Below are positions 1-5,560 of a DNA stretch of 11,333 bases, piece after piece. Every line of letters starts with the position of its first letter. Within the stretch, counting starts at the first letter, position 1. The notes below the pieces were generated by a model. That model had not been told where the DNA came from. It did no database searches and saw only the letters and a list, made by a program, of their open reading frames with translations. Origin of the DNA: Halobacteriaceae archaeon Tc-Br11_E2g27 (GTDB lineage Archaea; Halobacteriota; Halobacteria; Halobacteriales; Haloarculaceae); contig LKNH01000058.1 of NCBI GenBank assembly GCA_001564135.1, positions 1 through 11,333 of the forward strand, in the 5' to 3' direction. A program made the position numbers and the translations under genes.

Positions 1-330
1 CGATACGCCCTCGGCATGGAGGCGCTCTTTGAGCGGTCTGTCGTTCGTCACGACGTATTCCGCATCCACGGTGTAGGTGAGTTCGATGACTGCATCGTCC
101 GCGTAGGTATGTTCGGTTTCCCGTTGTTCACAGCGTGCAAGCAAATCCAGGCCGACGCTTGCGGCGGTGGCTTCGGTCCCTGAGCCGTCGGCCAGTTTCT
201 CCAGTTCCGCGACGACCGCTTCGGGAACCAGATAGGTCGGTTTTCCAACCAGCCGTTCGACCTCGTCAAACAGCCTGACGTTTGATTCGACGGGCATCAT
301 CAGTGCGTTGGTATCGAGGACGACGTTCAC
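1..330 (-). CDS. PIN-domain protein downstream of aIF2-gamma (partial, C-terminus outside window)
   Basis: The first 110 residues are visible; the gene runs off the left edge. It has the acidic residues of a PIN (PilT N-terminus) ribonuclease-fold domain: D6 in LDTNAL, E42 in VVAELEKL, D78/D79 in ADDAVIEL and D97 in TNDRPLKERL. These would bind Mg2+/Mn2+ at the active site. The start is GTG at 328-330, chosen because the protein family begins just before the LDTNAL strand and because GTG overlaps the TGA of aIF2-gamma as GTGA, which implies translational coupling. Archaeal genomes often place such a solitary PIN protein (related to VapC9/Fcf1-type proteins, without a partner antitoxin) between the aIF2-gamma gene and the RNA polymerase rpoE genes, so a role in rRNA or translation-related RNA processing is more likely than a toxin. 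Target RNA is unknown. No antitoxin gene is seen. Confidence 0.88.
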   Translation of the reverse strand, partial: MNVVLDTNALMMPVESNVRLFDEVERLVGKPTYLVPEAVVAELEKLADGSGTEATAASVGLDLLARCEQRETEHTYADDAVIELTYTVDAEYVVTNDRPLKERLHAEGVS

Positions 331-1556
331 TGTAGCGTTCCGAAGCCGATGAGTCGCCAGCGTGCACCGACGCGGCGATTGATTGCAATCTTAATTCCCG
401 GTTCGGCACAGACCGGCCGTTTGAGTGCGACTTCACACTCGCCATCTCGGGCACTCGTCACTGAACCGACTGTTGTCGCGGTGCCAACGGTCAGCATGAG
501 CGGTTCGCCGGTCGAAATATCGTCGATGGTGTCGCTCTCGTCGCCACCGACAACCCGGTCAAGCAGCGTCACTTCCATCGTGAACTGCTCGTGAGTCGGT
601 GGCAGCGTTCCTGGTGGCCCGGCGACCTGTCCAGCCAGTGCGTCACCTTTGGTGATAGCTGGGTCGAGTCCGGTTCCGACACCAAGCAACCCGCCCGGAG
701 TCGCTTCGTCAACTGATTCGCCACCAGCCTGCAGCGACCGAATCGTCGTCTCGATTGGCTCCCATTCGGTCTGGCCGCCGTGTTCGCGTTCGCGGCCGGG
801 TCGAAGCTCAATTGCTTCATCAGGGGTGAGCTTTCCCTGCACGAGCGTGCCGCCAAGAACACCGCCAATAAGCGAGTCCCAGGTGGTTCCTGGCCGGTTG
901 ATATCGAAACTGCGAGCGATCTGCATCCGTGCATCCGCAGCAGGGTCGCGCTCCGGCGTTGGAATCTCCTCCTCGATGGTCTGAATCAACAGGTCAAGGT
1001 TGACCTCTTGTTGGGCGCTGACCGGGACGATCGGTGCATCCTCAGCGACCGTGCCTTCGACGAACGTCTGAATCTGTTCGTAGTTCTCTCGCGCTCGCTC
1101 GGCATCGACGAGGTCGATTTTGTTCTGTGCGATGACGATGTTCTCGATACCGATGATATCGAGTGCCATCAGGTGTTCTTCTGTCTGTGCCTGTGGGACT
1201 TGCTCGTTAGCGGAGACGACGAGGACGGCACCGTCCATCAACGAGGCACCTGAGAGCATCGTCGCCATCAGGGTCTCGTGACCCGGTGCATCGACGAACG
1301 AAACCGTTCGCAATACCTCGCTTTCCGTGCCGTCAGGACATTCTGGCTCAACGGTATAACAGTCAGGCGCGTCCAGCTCTGGACACTGCCTGAACGTCGA
1401 ATCAGCGTAGCCAAGCCGAATAGAAATACCGCGTTTCAGCTCTTCAGAGTGCTGGTCCGTCCACTCGCCGCTCAAAGCCTGCACGAGCGTCGTTTTCCCA
1501 TGGTCGACGTGGCCGACCAACCCGATGTTTACCTCCGGTTGTTTGTTCGCTGTCAT
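327..1556 (-). CDS. eif2g: Translation initiation factor aIF2 subunit gamma
   Basis: This is the 409-residue GTPase subunit of the heterotrimeric archaeal initiation factor 2, which carries initiator Met-tRNA to the small ribosomal subunit in the cytoplasm. Visible motifs are the P-loop GHVDHGKT (15-22), switch I region RGISIRLG (42-49), G3 DAPGHE (89-94), G4 NKID (145-148) and G5 SAQ (180-182). The gamma-specific insertion contains C58, C66 and C73; the usual CPxC knuckle is here spread out (C-x7-C-x6-C), so zinc binding may be altered or lost. Domain II begins near RSFDINRPG (215-223) with the GGVLGGTL segment (231-238), and domain III ends in RRVGARWRLIGFGTL. Length matches the family. The ATG at 1556 starts seven residues before the first beta strand. 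The PIN gene overlaps its stop codon. A TATA box lies about 40 bp upstream. Confidence 0.97.
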   Translation of the reverse strand: MTANKQPEVNIGLVGHVDHGKTTLVQALSGEWTDQHSEELKRGISIRLGYADSTFRQCPELDAPDCYTVEPECPDGTESEVLRTVSFVDAPGHETLMATMLSGASLMDGAVLVVSANEQVPQAQTEEHLMALDIIGIENIVIAQNKIDLVDAERARENYEQIQTFVEGTVAEDAPIVPVSAQQEVNLDLLIQTIEEEIPTPERDPAADARMQIARSFDINRPGTTWDSLIGGVLGGTLVQGKLTPDEAIELRPGREREHGGQTEWEPIETTIRSLQAGGESVDEATPGGLLGVGTGLDPAITKGDALAGQVAGPPGTLPPTHEQFTMEVTLLDRVVGGDESDTIDDISTGEPLMLTVGTATTVGSVTSARDGECEVALKRPVCAEPGIKIAINRRVGARWRLIGFGTLQ

Positions 1557-1594
1557 CTCGGGAGTAATATGGGTTGAGTTATCCTCCTGCGGGT

Positions 1595-1603
1595 GATAAA
1601 CTT
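1595..1603 (-). promoter_or_regulatory. Probable TATA box for the aIF2-gamma/PIN operon
   Basis: Read on the minus strand this is AAGTTTATC, centred about 42 nt before the ATG at 1556. With the usual 24-27 nt TATA-to-start distance in archaea, transcription would begin near 1572, leaving a leader of about 15 nt. No clear Shine-Dalgarno lies directly before the ATG. Confidence 0.5.
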
Positions 1604-1647
1604 ACTGTTTTGCCAGCGCAGCCTGTAATCATCCTCTCTTTGCTTGC

Positions 1648-1675
1648 CCTGTCGCGTGCTGTTGTCAACGACAGG
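1648..1675. repeat. Perfect 7-bp inverted repeat upstream of the hydrolase gene
   Basis: CCTGTCG (1648-1654) and CGACAGG (1669-1675) are exact reverse complements separated by 14 nt, lying 38-65 bp before the hydrolase ATG in the 156-bp gap between divergent genes. It could be an operator for the hydrolase or an RNA hairpin if transcription starts upstream. No regulator is encoded next to it. Confidence 0.5.
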
Positions 1676-1712
1676 TTCAGGTGGTTCTCACTACGAATTA
1701 TCTCACAAGCAG

Positions 1713-2468
1713 ATGCAACGGACAGTCAATTCGGCTGACGGAACGCCAATTGTGTACGAGCAACACGGTACAGGGACACCCATTGTCTGTCTCCATGGTA
1801 CCGGCGTCACCCGTGAGATGTGGTATGGGATTGCGGGGGAACTTGCTGATGAGGCCGCAGTTATTGCCGTTGACCGCCGCGGCCGGGGCGAAAGCGGCGA
1901 CACCGAGCCATACGCGTTCGAGCGCGAACGCGAGGATGTGGAGAGCGTCATCGATTCGCTCGACGAAGAACCCATTCTCGTGGGAAGTTCCTTCGGCGGG
2001 TTGCTTGCACTCACTGTTGCCCAAACACGGTCAATTGCTTCGCTGGCGCTCTATGAACCGCCATTACCAGCCCTTACTATCGGCGAGGGTGAATCGCTTG
2101 CGGCGCGCATGGAAGACCATCTCAACAGTGGTGAGCGAGAAGCTGCGGTCAAACTCTTCTTTACCGAAGCGGCGGGTGCAGAGCACGTCGAGCACTGGCC
2201 TATCTGGCCGGCGTGTGTCGACCTCGCCGAGACGATGGTTCGGGAGTGTCGTATTGTCGAATCCTTCGACCTCGACGGTATCGATATCTCGGTCCCAACG
2301 CTGTTGTTCACCGGTGAGTACAGCCCTGCATACCTACAGGAGGGCATCGCAATTCTCGACGGACAGATAGCGGACTCGCGAGTCGTTACCATCGAAGGAG
2401 CCGGCCACGCTGGCGTTGCGACCGCCTCAGCGCAGGTCGCTGAGGCACTTTCTGCAGAACTGCTCTAG
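1713..2468 (+). CDS. Alpha/beta-fold hydrolase
   Basis: A 251-residue single-domain alpha/beta hydrolase. The order of motifs is an oxyanion-hole HG (LHGTG, 27-31), the DRRGRGESG turn (54-62) typical of the esterase/lactonase-like branch, the nucleophile elbow G-S-S-F-G with S93, a helical cap region (roughly 120-185), the strand VPTLLFTGEYSP where an acid residue (Glu in GEYSP) would sit, and the catalytic histidine H232 in GAGHAG. The substrate cannot be told; esterase, lactonase and haloperoxidase-like members share these motifs. The ATG at 1713 is chosen over a TTG at 1644 because the added 23 residues are not hydrolase-like and homologues begin near QRTVNSADGTPIVYEQ. It is transcribed alone, divergent from aIF2-gamma and convergent with the dehydrogenase, 6 bp between stop codons. 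No signal peptide, so cytoplasmic. Confidence 0.9.
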   Translation: MQRTVNSADGTPIVYEQHGTGTPIVCLHGTGVTREMWYGIAGELADEAAVIAVDRRGRGESGDTEPYAFEREREDVESVIDSLDEEPILVGSSFGGLLALTVAQTRSIASLALYEPPLPALTIGEGESLAARMEDHLNSGEREAAVKLFFTEAAGAEHVEHWPIWPACVDLAETMVRECRIVESFDLDGIDISVPTLLFTGEYSPAYLQEGIAILDGQIADSRVVTIEGAGHAGVATASAQVAEALSAELL

Positions 2469-2474
2469 CGTTGG

Positions 2475-3287
2475 TCAACGTCGCCAGTTCCCATCGATAA
2501 GCTTGCCAAGTATCCCGCTCGGCAGCCCGAGGCGAATGAGTCGGTCAAACCACGCCGACGGAAGCAGCCACTGTAATCTCGGGAGCCAGCGAGCGCGTGC
2601 GCCCACACGGTAGCGAGCGTTCGGTGACACAGCACAGGTCGCATCAACCACCGTTGTGGCAACTGTTTCGACGTCAGTCGAACGCGGTCCGTATCCGTCG
2701 AACGACCGGTACTCCTCGGCGTAAGGACTGTCGTCTTTTTTACGCAGATTCTCCGCTGCTCGTTCGTTCAATCCCGTTTGCACGGGTCCGGGTTCGACGA
2801 GGGAGACCGAGACACCGCACGGCCCGACTTCACGGCGAAGCGCATCAGCATAGCCCGCAAGACCCGCTTTTGCTGTGCTGTATGCACCGTGGTAGGGCAG
2901 TGGGACTGCCCCTGCCATGGAACCGACGATGACGATACGTCCTCCTCGCTCACGGAGCGTCGGCAGCGTGGCCTGAACGAGCGTATGGACGGCGACAAGG
3001 TTCGCCTCTAGGTGGCGCGACAGCTCTGCCGGTGAACACTCCTCTAGCGCACCGAGTTGATACCAGCCGACACAACTGATGACGGCATAGGGTTCGATAG
3101 CGTCGACTGCCTCGCGAACCGCAACGCTATCTCGGAGGTCAACCTGTTTCGTCTCGATAGCCTGCGGAAGCGAATCAAGCGCCGTTCCATCGATATCGAG
3201 ACCCACGACATCGATATCGCGTTCGTGGAGTTGAGCCACGACGGCACGGCCGATTCCACCGCCAGCTCCAGCGACGATGACGCACAT
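2475..3287 (-). CDS. Short-chain dehydrogenase/reductase (SDR) family oxidoreductase
   Basis: A 270-residue classical-type SDR with a Rossmann fold. It has the glycine-rich cofactor loop GAGGGIG (7-13), D31 after the second beta strand (LDID), which favours NAD(H) over NADP(H), N96 of the active-site tetrad, S123 in VGSMAG, and Y136-x3-K140 in YSTAK. PGPVQT (166-171) follows the sixth strand. The usual NNAG motif is replaced by SCVGW (71-75), a mild oddity. The substrate-binding C-terminus (about 230-265) is rich in W, L and R, suggesting a hydrophobic substrate or membrane contact; the substrate is not identifiable. The ATG at 3287 is preferred to a TTG at 3314 since MCVIVAGAGGGIG is a typical SDR beginning and a TATA-like element lies 25 nt upstream, fitting a leaderless mRNA. 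Confidence 0.92.
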   Translation of the reverse strand: MCVIVAGAGGGIGRAVVAQLHERDIDVVGLDIDGTALDSLPQAIETKQVDLRDSVAVREAVDAIEPYAVISCVGWYQLGALEECSPAELSRHLEANLVAVHTLVQATLPTLRERGGRIVIVGSMAGAVPLPYHGAYSTAKAGLAGYADALRREVGPCGVSVSLVEPGPVQTGLNERAAENLRKKDDSPYAEEYRSFDGYGPRSTDVETVATTVVDATCAVSPNARYRVGARARWLPRLQWLLPSAWFDRLIRLGLPSGILGKLIDGNWRR

Positions 3288-3307
3288 AGCAGGCTGTTCG
3301 CCTCCGT

Positions 3308-3316
3308 GATACAAAG
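3308..3316 (-). promoter_or_regulatory. Probable TATA box for the SDR gene
   Basis: On the minus strand the sequence is CTTTGTATC, centred 25 nt upstream of the ATG at 3287. This spacing would make the transcript start at or next to the initiation codon, as is common in haloarchaea. Confidence 0.5.
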
Positions 3317-3344
3317 GTCACCGTGTCTATTCTCTGCCGATTAA

Positions 3345-3362
3345 TTTCGACAATTGTTGAAA
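3345..3362. repeat. 18-bp palindrome, probable operator
   Basis: TTTCGACAATTGTTGAAA is palindromic over 18 bp except for one symmetric mismatch pair (G at position 5, T at position 14), with a perfect ACAATTGT core. It sits 5 bp before the TATA-like ATTTAAG of the zinc-ribbon gene and about 30 bp beyond the TATA element of the divergent SDR gene. That position fits a dimeric helix-turn-helix regulator controlling one or both promoters; the regulator is not encoded in this window. Confidence 0.6.
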
Positions 3363-3366
3363 CAAG

Positions 3367-3373
3367 ATTTAAG
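3367..3373 (+). promoter_or_regulatory. TATA box for the small zinc-ribbon gene
   Basis: ATTTAAG centred 32 nt before the ATG at 3402. Transcription would begin only a few nucleotides before the start codon, giving a leaderless or nearly leaderless mRNA. Confidence 0.6.
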
Positions 3374-3401
3374 CACTGTCGAACCTACCGTTCCGTTGAG
3401 T

Positions 3402-3554
3402 ATGCCAGTTCCATACCGAAAATCCCACTCTGTTCGCAACGATTTCCAAGGACGGACCTACGCCTGTCCGAACTGTCACGAGACGATGGACGCAACCCGT
3501 TCTCAGCATGTCTGTGTATCCTGTGGTCACGTCTCCAGACGAGGGGCGGACTAA
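3402..3554 (+). CDS. Small zinc-ribbon protein, function unknown
   Basis: A 50-residue protein with two CxxC pairs: C22-P-N-C25 and C38-V-S-C41, separated by 12 residues. This forms a one-domain zinc ribbon of the kind abundant among haloarchaeal small proteins. The N-terminal 20 residues are basic and polar (PYRKSHSVRNDFQGRTY), possibly nucleic-acid or protein contacting. The ATG at 3402 is preferred to a TTG at 3354 because the latter lies inside the upstream palindrome and before the TATA box. It has its own promoter and ends 41 bp before the NYN gene, so the two may also be co-transcribed. I do not recognise a named family; such proteins in Haloferax affect adaptation and biofilm traits, but no function can be transferred here. 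Confidence 0.85.
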   Translation: MPVPYRKSHSVRNDFQGRTYACPNCHETMDATRSQHVCVSCGHVSRRGAD

Positions 3555-3568
3555 CAAGCCGACGACAT

Positions 3569-3575
3569 CAAATAC
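3569..3575 (+). promoter_or_regulatory. Possible TATA element for the NYN-domain gene
   Basis: CAAATAC is centred about 24 nt upstream of the ATG at 3596, a distance that fits a leaderless transcript. It is a weak match, and read-through from the zinc-ribbon gene is an alternative. Confidence 0.3.
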
Positions 3576-3595
3576 GCACGGCGTGAGCTACGGGT

Positions 3596-4063
3596 ATGGG
3601 TTGGTTGCAGCGGCTACTTGGCACGGAACCATCGGCGGAGCGGTCGGTTTCCACAACGCAGGTCGGCCTGTTTGTGGATGGGCCGAACGTCTTTCGTGAC
3701 GAGTTTGATGTCGACCTTGATGAGCTACGTGAACTGGCGACCGAGGAAGGCGACCTCTCGGTGACGCGGCTCTATCTCAACGAGCATGCGACGCCTGCAC
3801 TCATTCAGGCAGCCGAAGCACGGGGTTACAGCGTCATCACGACGAGCGGCGATGTCGACGTTCGCCTTGCGGTCGACGCGACAGCAGCTGTCGTCGATGC
3901 CACTGTCGATGTTCTCGTGATTGTCTCCCGCGATACGGATTTCAAGCCAGTGCTCGAACGGGCCGCAGAGCGTGGTATCCGAACGGTTGCGATTGCCCCC
4001 GGCGAGTTTGGCCGCTCGGACGCGCTGCAGAATGCGGCACAGACGGCGATGACACTCGAATAG
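3596..4063 (+). CDS. NYN (PIN-like) domain protein, putative ribonuclease
   Basis: A 155-residue protein with the NYN fold, related to PIN nucleases and to LabA/DUF88 proteins. Diagnostic sites are FVDGPNVF (26-33, with D28 and N31), DVDVRLAVDA (86-95, D86/D88/D94) and VSRDTDFKPVL (110-120, D113 and D115). These acidic residues would form the metal-binding nuclease centre. The strand-helix ending RGIRTVAIAPG completes the fold. Length and motif order agree with a conserved archaeal NYN family of about 150-190 residues; its RNA substrate is unknown. The short N-terminal extension (1-21, GWLQRLLGTEPSAERS) is variable. It follows the zinc-ribbon gene at 41 bp and is followed by an AT-rich gap. 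No toxin-antitoxin partner is visible. Confidence 0.88.
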   Translation: MGWLQRLLGTEPSAERSVSTTQVGLFVDGPNVFRDEFDVDLDELRELATEEGDLSVTRLYLNEHATPALIQAAEARGYSVITTSGDVDVRLAVDATAAVVDATVDVLVIVSRDTDFKPVLERAAERGIRTVAIAPGEFGRSDALQNAAQTAMTLE

Positions 4064-4101
4064 TAGCTTTGGGGGATGATAGTTGGAAATATGATTACTC
4101 A

Positions 4102-4114
4102 GAATAGGATATTC
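4102..4114. repeat. Short inverted repeat in AT-rich gap
   Basis: GAATAGGATATTC is a perfect 5-bp inverted repeat with a 3-bp centre, in the AT-rich first half of the 4064-4311 gap. It may be a protein-binding site or chance in AT-rich DNA. Confidence 0.3.
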
Positions 4115-4126
4115 TCACATATCATA

Positions 4127-4173
4127 CTTTGAACTACGATTATCCAACGTATTTTCTCACCCCGTAGTCAAAG
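4127..4173. repeat. Imperfect inverted repeat, possible stem-loop after the NYN gene
   Basis: CTTTGAACTACG (4127-4138) pairs with CGTAGTCAAAG (4163-4173) over 11 bp with one bulged A, around a 24-nt AT-rich loop. It lies 64 bp after the NYN stop codon. It could stabilise the 3' end of the NYN transcript, act as a terminator structure, or mark the edge of a rearrangement, since coding-like sequence begins at its right arm. Confidence 0.4.
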
Positions 4174-4263
4174 AGGCCGCTTCGGAACGCGACGCTGTCA
4201 CCCTGTTCACCGTCGACGATGTCGCCTCTGCAGTCCGACGAACTGCATCTCAGCTCGCTAACT
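4173..4263 (+). pseudogene. Possible coding remnant without start codon
   Basis: In one plus frame, 30 codons from GAG at 4173 read like haloarchaeal coding sequence: first positions are mostly G, third positions mostly C or G, and the peptide is EAASERDAVTLFTVDDVASA followed by VRRTASQLAN. No ATG, GTG or TTG opens this frame after the stop at 4092, and the frame then runs through the TATA box of apbC and into that gene out of frame. It may be a relic of a deleted gene, or chance. I do not recognise the peptide. Confidence 0.2.
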
Positions 4264-4266
4264 TTC

Positions 4267-4274
4267 CATATATG
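4267..4274 (+). promoter_or_regulatory. TATA box for apbC
   Basis: CATATATG is the best TATA match in the window, centred about 42 nt before the ATG at 4312. Transcription would start near 4297, giving a leader of roughly 15 nt. No strong Shine-Dalgarno precedes the ATG. Confidence 0.6.
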
Positions 4275-4311
4275 ACAATCCTTTTCGGCCATAGCGCTCG
4301 TAGGCAAGCCC

Positions 4312-5367
4312 ATGACAGAACCCGATGCGGAGCAGATACGCGAGCGCCTGACTGCGGTTGAGGACCCGGACCTCGGGGACGATATCGTCTCGCTCGGACT
4401 TATCAACGCCATCGATATCGACCACGATGATGAAGTAGTCTATATCGACCTCGTGCTTGGTGCGCCATACTCACCAACGGAAACGGGTATCGCCGGAAGA
4501 GTTCGAGAAGAACTCGCCGACCTCTCCTACGAACTTGAACTCTCTGCAACCATCGACCGCAATGTCGACCCGGAGGAAGACATTCTCCCGCACGTGAAAA
4601 ACATCATCGCCGTCTCCTCGGGGAAAGGTGGCGTCGGAAAGAGCACGCTCGCGGTCAACCTCGCTGCCGGACTGGCTGATATGGGCGCACGGGTTGGCCT
4701 CTTTGATGCTGACATCTACGGACCGAACGTTCCGCGGATGGTCGCCTCGGACGAAGTCCCGCAGGCGACGGCCAACGAGACAATCATTCCACCGGAGGCT
4801 TACGGGATGAAGCTGATGAGCATGGATTTCCTCCTCGGGGAAGAGGACCCGGTCATCTGGCGAGGTCCGATGGTCCATAAGGTGCTCACACAGCTCTGGG
4901 AGGACGTCGAGTGGGGCGCGCTCGATTATATGATTGTGGACCTTCCGCCGGGAACGGGCGATACACAACTGACACTGCTTCAGACTGTCCCGGTTACCGG
5001 TGCGGTCATCGTCACGACGCCACAGGAGGTTGCACTTGATGACGCGCGTAAAGGATTACAGATGTTCTCGGAACACGAAACCCCGGTTCTCGGTATCGTC
5101 GAAAATATGTCGTCGTTCACTTGCCCCGACTGTGGCGGGACCCACGATATCTTCGATAGCGGCGGCGGCAGGGAGTTTGCCGACCAGGCTGAGATGCCGT
5201 TCCTCGGCGAAATCCCGCTGGACACAGACATCAGAAAGGGAGGTGACGGCGGTAAACCGCTCGTCCTTGAAGAGGGTGAAACGAGCGATGCGCTCCGGTC
5301 GTTCACCCAGACTACAGCCAACATGCAGGGTATTGTCCACCGAAACGAGCATCGGAACCGGGAGTAA
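4312..5367 (+). CDS. apbC: Mrp/NBP35 family ATPase (ApbC-type iron-sulfur cluster carrier) with N-terminal MIP18 domain
   Basis: A 351-residue cytoplasmic P-loop ATPase that holds a bridging [4Fe-4S] cluster as a dimer and passes it to apoproteins. Residues 5-85 form a MIP18 (DUF59) domain, starting at the helix with VEDPDLGDDIVSLGLI; where many MIP18 domains have a cysteine after the strand (TxxxCP), this has LGAPYSPTE, so the domain lacks it. Residues 97-340 are the ATPase: deviant Walker A GKGGVGKST (104-112) with the signature lysine K105, FDADIYGPNVPRM (131-143), Walker B-like VDLPPGTGD (209-217), and the cluster-binding C271-P-D-C274. The C-terminus is a short polar tail. Start supported by the TATA box at 4267. 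Despite the shared name Mrp, it is not related to the Mrp antiporter genes that follow 193 bp downstream; co-regulation is not indicated. Confidence 0.95.
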   Translation: MTEPDAEQIRERLTAVEDPDLGDDIVSLGLINAIDIDHDDEVVYIDLVLGAPYSPTETGIAGRVREELADLSYELELSATIDRNVDPEEDILPHVKNIIAVSSGKGGVGKSTLAVNLAAGLADMGARVGLFDADIYGPNVPRMVASDEVPQATANETIIPPEAYGMKLMSMDFLLGEEDPVIWRGPMVHKVLTQLWEDVEWGALDYMIVDLPPGTGDTQLTLLQTVPVTGAVIVTTPQEVALDDARKGLQMFSEHETPVLGIVENMSSFTCPDCGGTHDIFDSGGGREFADQAEMPFLGEIPLDTDIRKGGDGGKPLVLEEGETSDALRSFTQTTANMQGIVHRNEHRNRE

Positions 5368-5394
5368 ATCTTACAAACTGCTGTGAATATTCGC

Positions 5395-5413
5395 CTTTTA
5401 GTTTGGTTCTTTC
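5395..5413 (+). terminator. Possible T-rich terminator after apbC
   Basis: CTTTTAGTTTGGTTCTTTC begins 28 bp after the apbC stop codon. Archaeal RNA polymerase stops at such U-tracts without needing a hairpin. The adjoining GAATATTC palindrome (5385-5392) may be incidental. Confidence 0.35.
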
Positions 5414-5423
5414 AGAAATATCA
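5414..5423 (+). promoter_or_regulatory. Possible TATA box for the Mrp antiporter operon
   Basis: AGAAATATCA is the best TATA-like element in the 193-bp gap. It would place the start of transcription near 5445 and leave a leader of about 115 nt, consistent with the strong Shine-Dalgarno before the first gene. A second AT-rich stretch (about 5464-5481) is an alternative. Confidence 0.35.
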
Positions 5424-5431
5424 CTATCAGT

Positions 5432-5454
5432 CGGTCACTTGTTTGACAAGACCG
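5432..5454. repeat. Compact hairpin/palindrome in the Mrp operon leader
   Basis: CGGT-CA-CTTGT-TTG-ACAAG-ACCG: two arms of 9 bp with a 2-nt bulge on the left and a 3-nt loop. It overlaps the transcription start predicted from the TATA-like element at 5414, so it may be an operator for a repressor, or an RNA hairpin near the 5' end of the operon mRNA. Confidence 0.45.
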
Positions 5455-5545
5455 CCGGCCAATCGATAACGAAATCATTTTGCTGGGAACCCTCGGAACA
5501 ACTGGCAACGAGTGGCTATGCACGGCAACAAACGCAACACGACAT

Positions 5546-5552
5546 GGAGGTG
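5546..5552 (+). promoter_or_regulatory. Shine-Dalgarno that fixes the mrpE start
   Basis: GGAGGTG, 8 nt before the GTG at 5561. Its quality and spacing decide for that GTG over the upstream in-frame TTG at 5480. Confidence 0.7.
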
Positions 5553-5560
5553 CAAGAACG

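Noticed and set aside
1..330. PIN protein as the toxin of a toxin-antitoxin pair
   Set aside because: The upstream partner is aIF2-gamma, not an antitoxin, and the arrangement matches a conserved archaeal housekeeping cluster.
780..1253. Plus-strand 157-codon open frame opposite aIF2-gamma
   Set aside because: It lies wholly antisense to a certain gene, has no recognisable domain, and such mirror frames are common opposite GC-rich haloarchaeal genes.
4140..4412. Minus-strand 90-codon open frame across the apbC start and promoter
   Set aside because: It is antisense to the conserved N-terminus of apbC and over its TATA box, uses codons rare in haloarchaea (AGA, TGC), and has no domain.
4471..4968. 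Minus-strand 165-codon open frame inside apbC
   Set aside because: It mirrors the strongly conserved ATPase gene and shows no protein family features.
4312..5367. ApbC as a component of the Mrp antiporter because of the shared name Mrp
   Set aside because: The ApbC/NBP35 ATPases and the multiple-resistance-and-pH antiporter are unrelated families; a 193-bp gap with a possible terminator and promoter separates them.
5480..5560. Upstream TTG extension of mrpE
   Set aside because: The extra 27 residues are not Usp-like, while GTG at 5561 has a strong Shine-Dalgarno and begins directly at the first Usp strand.
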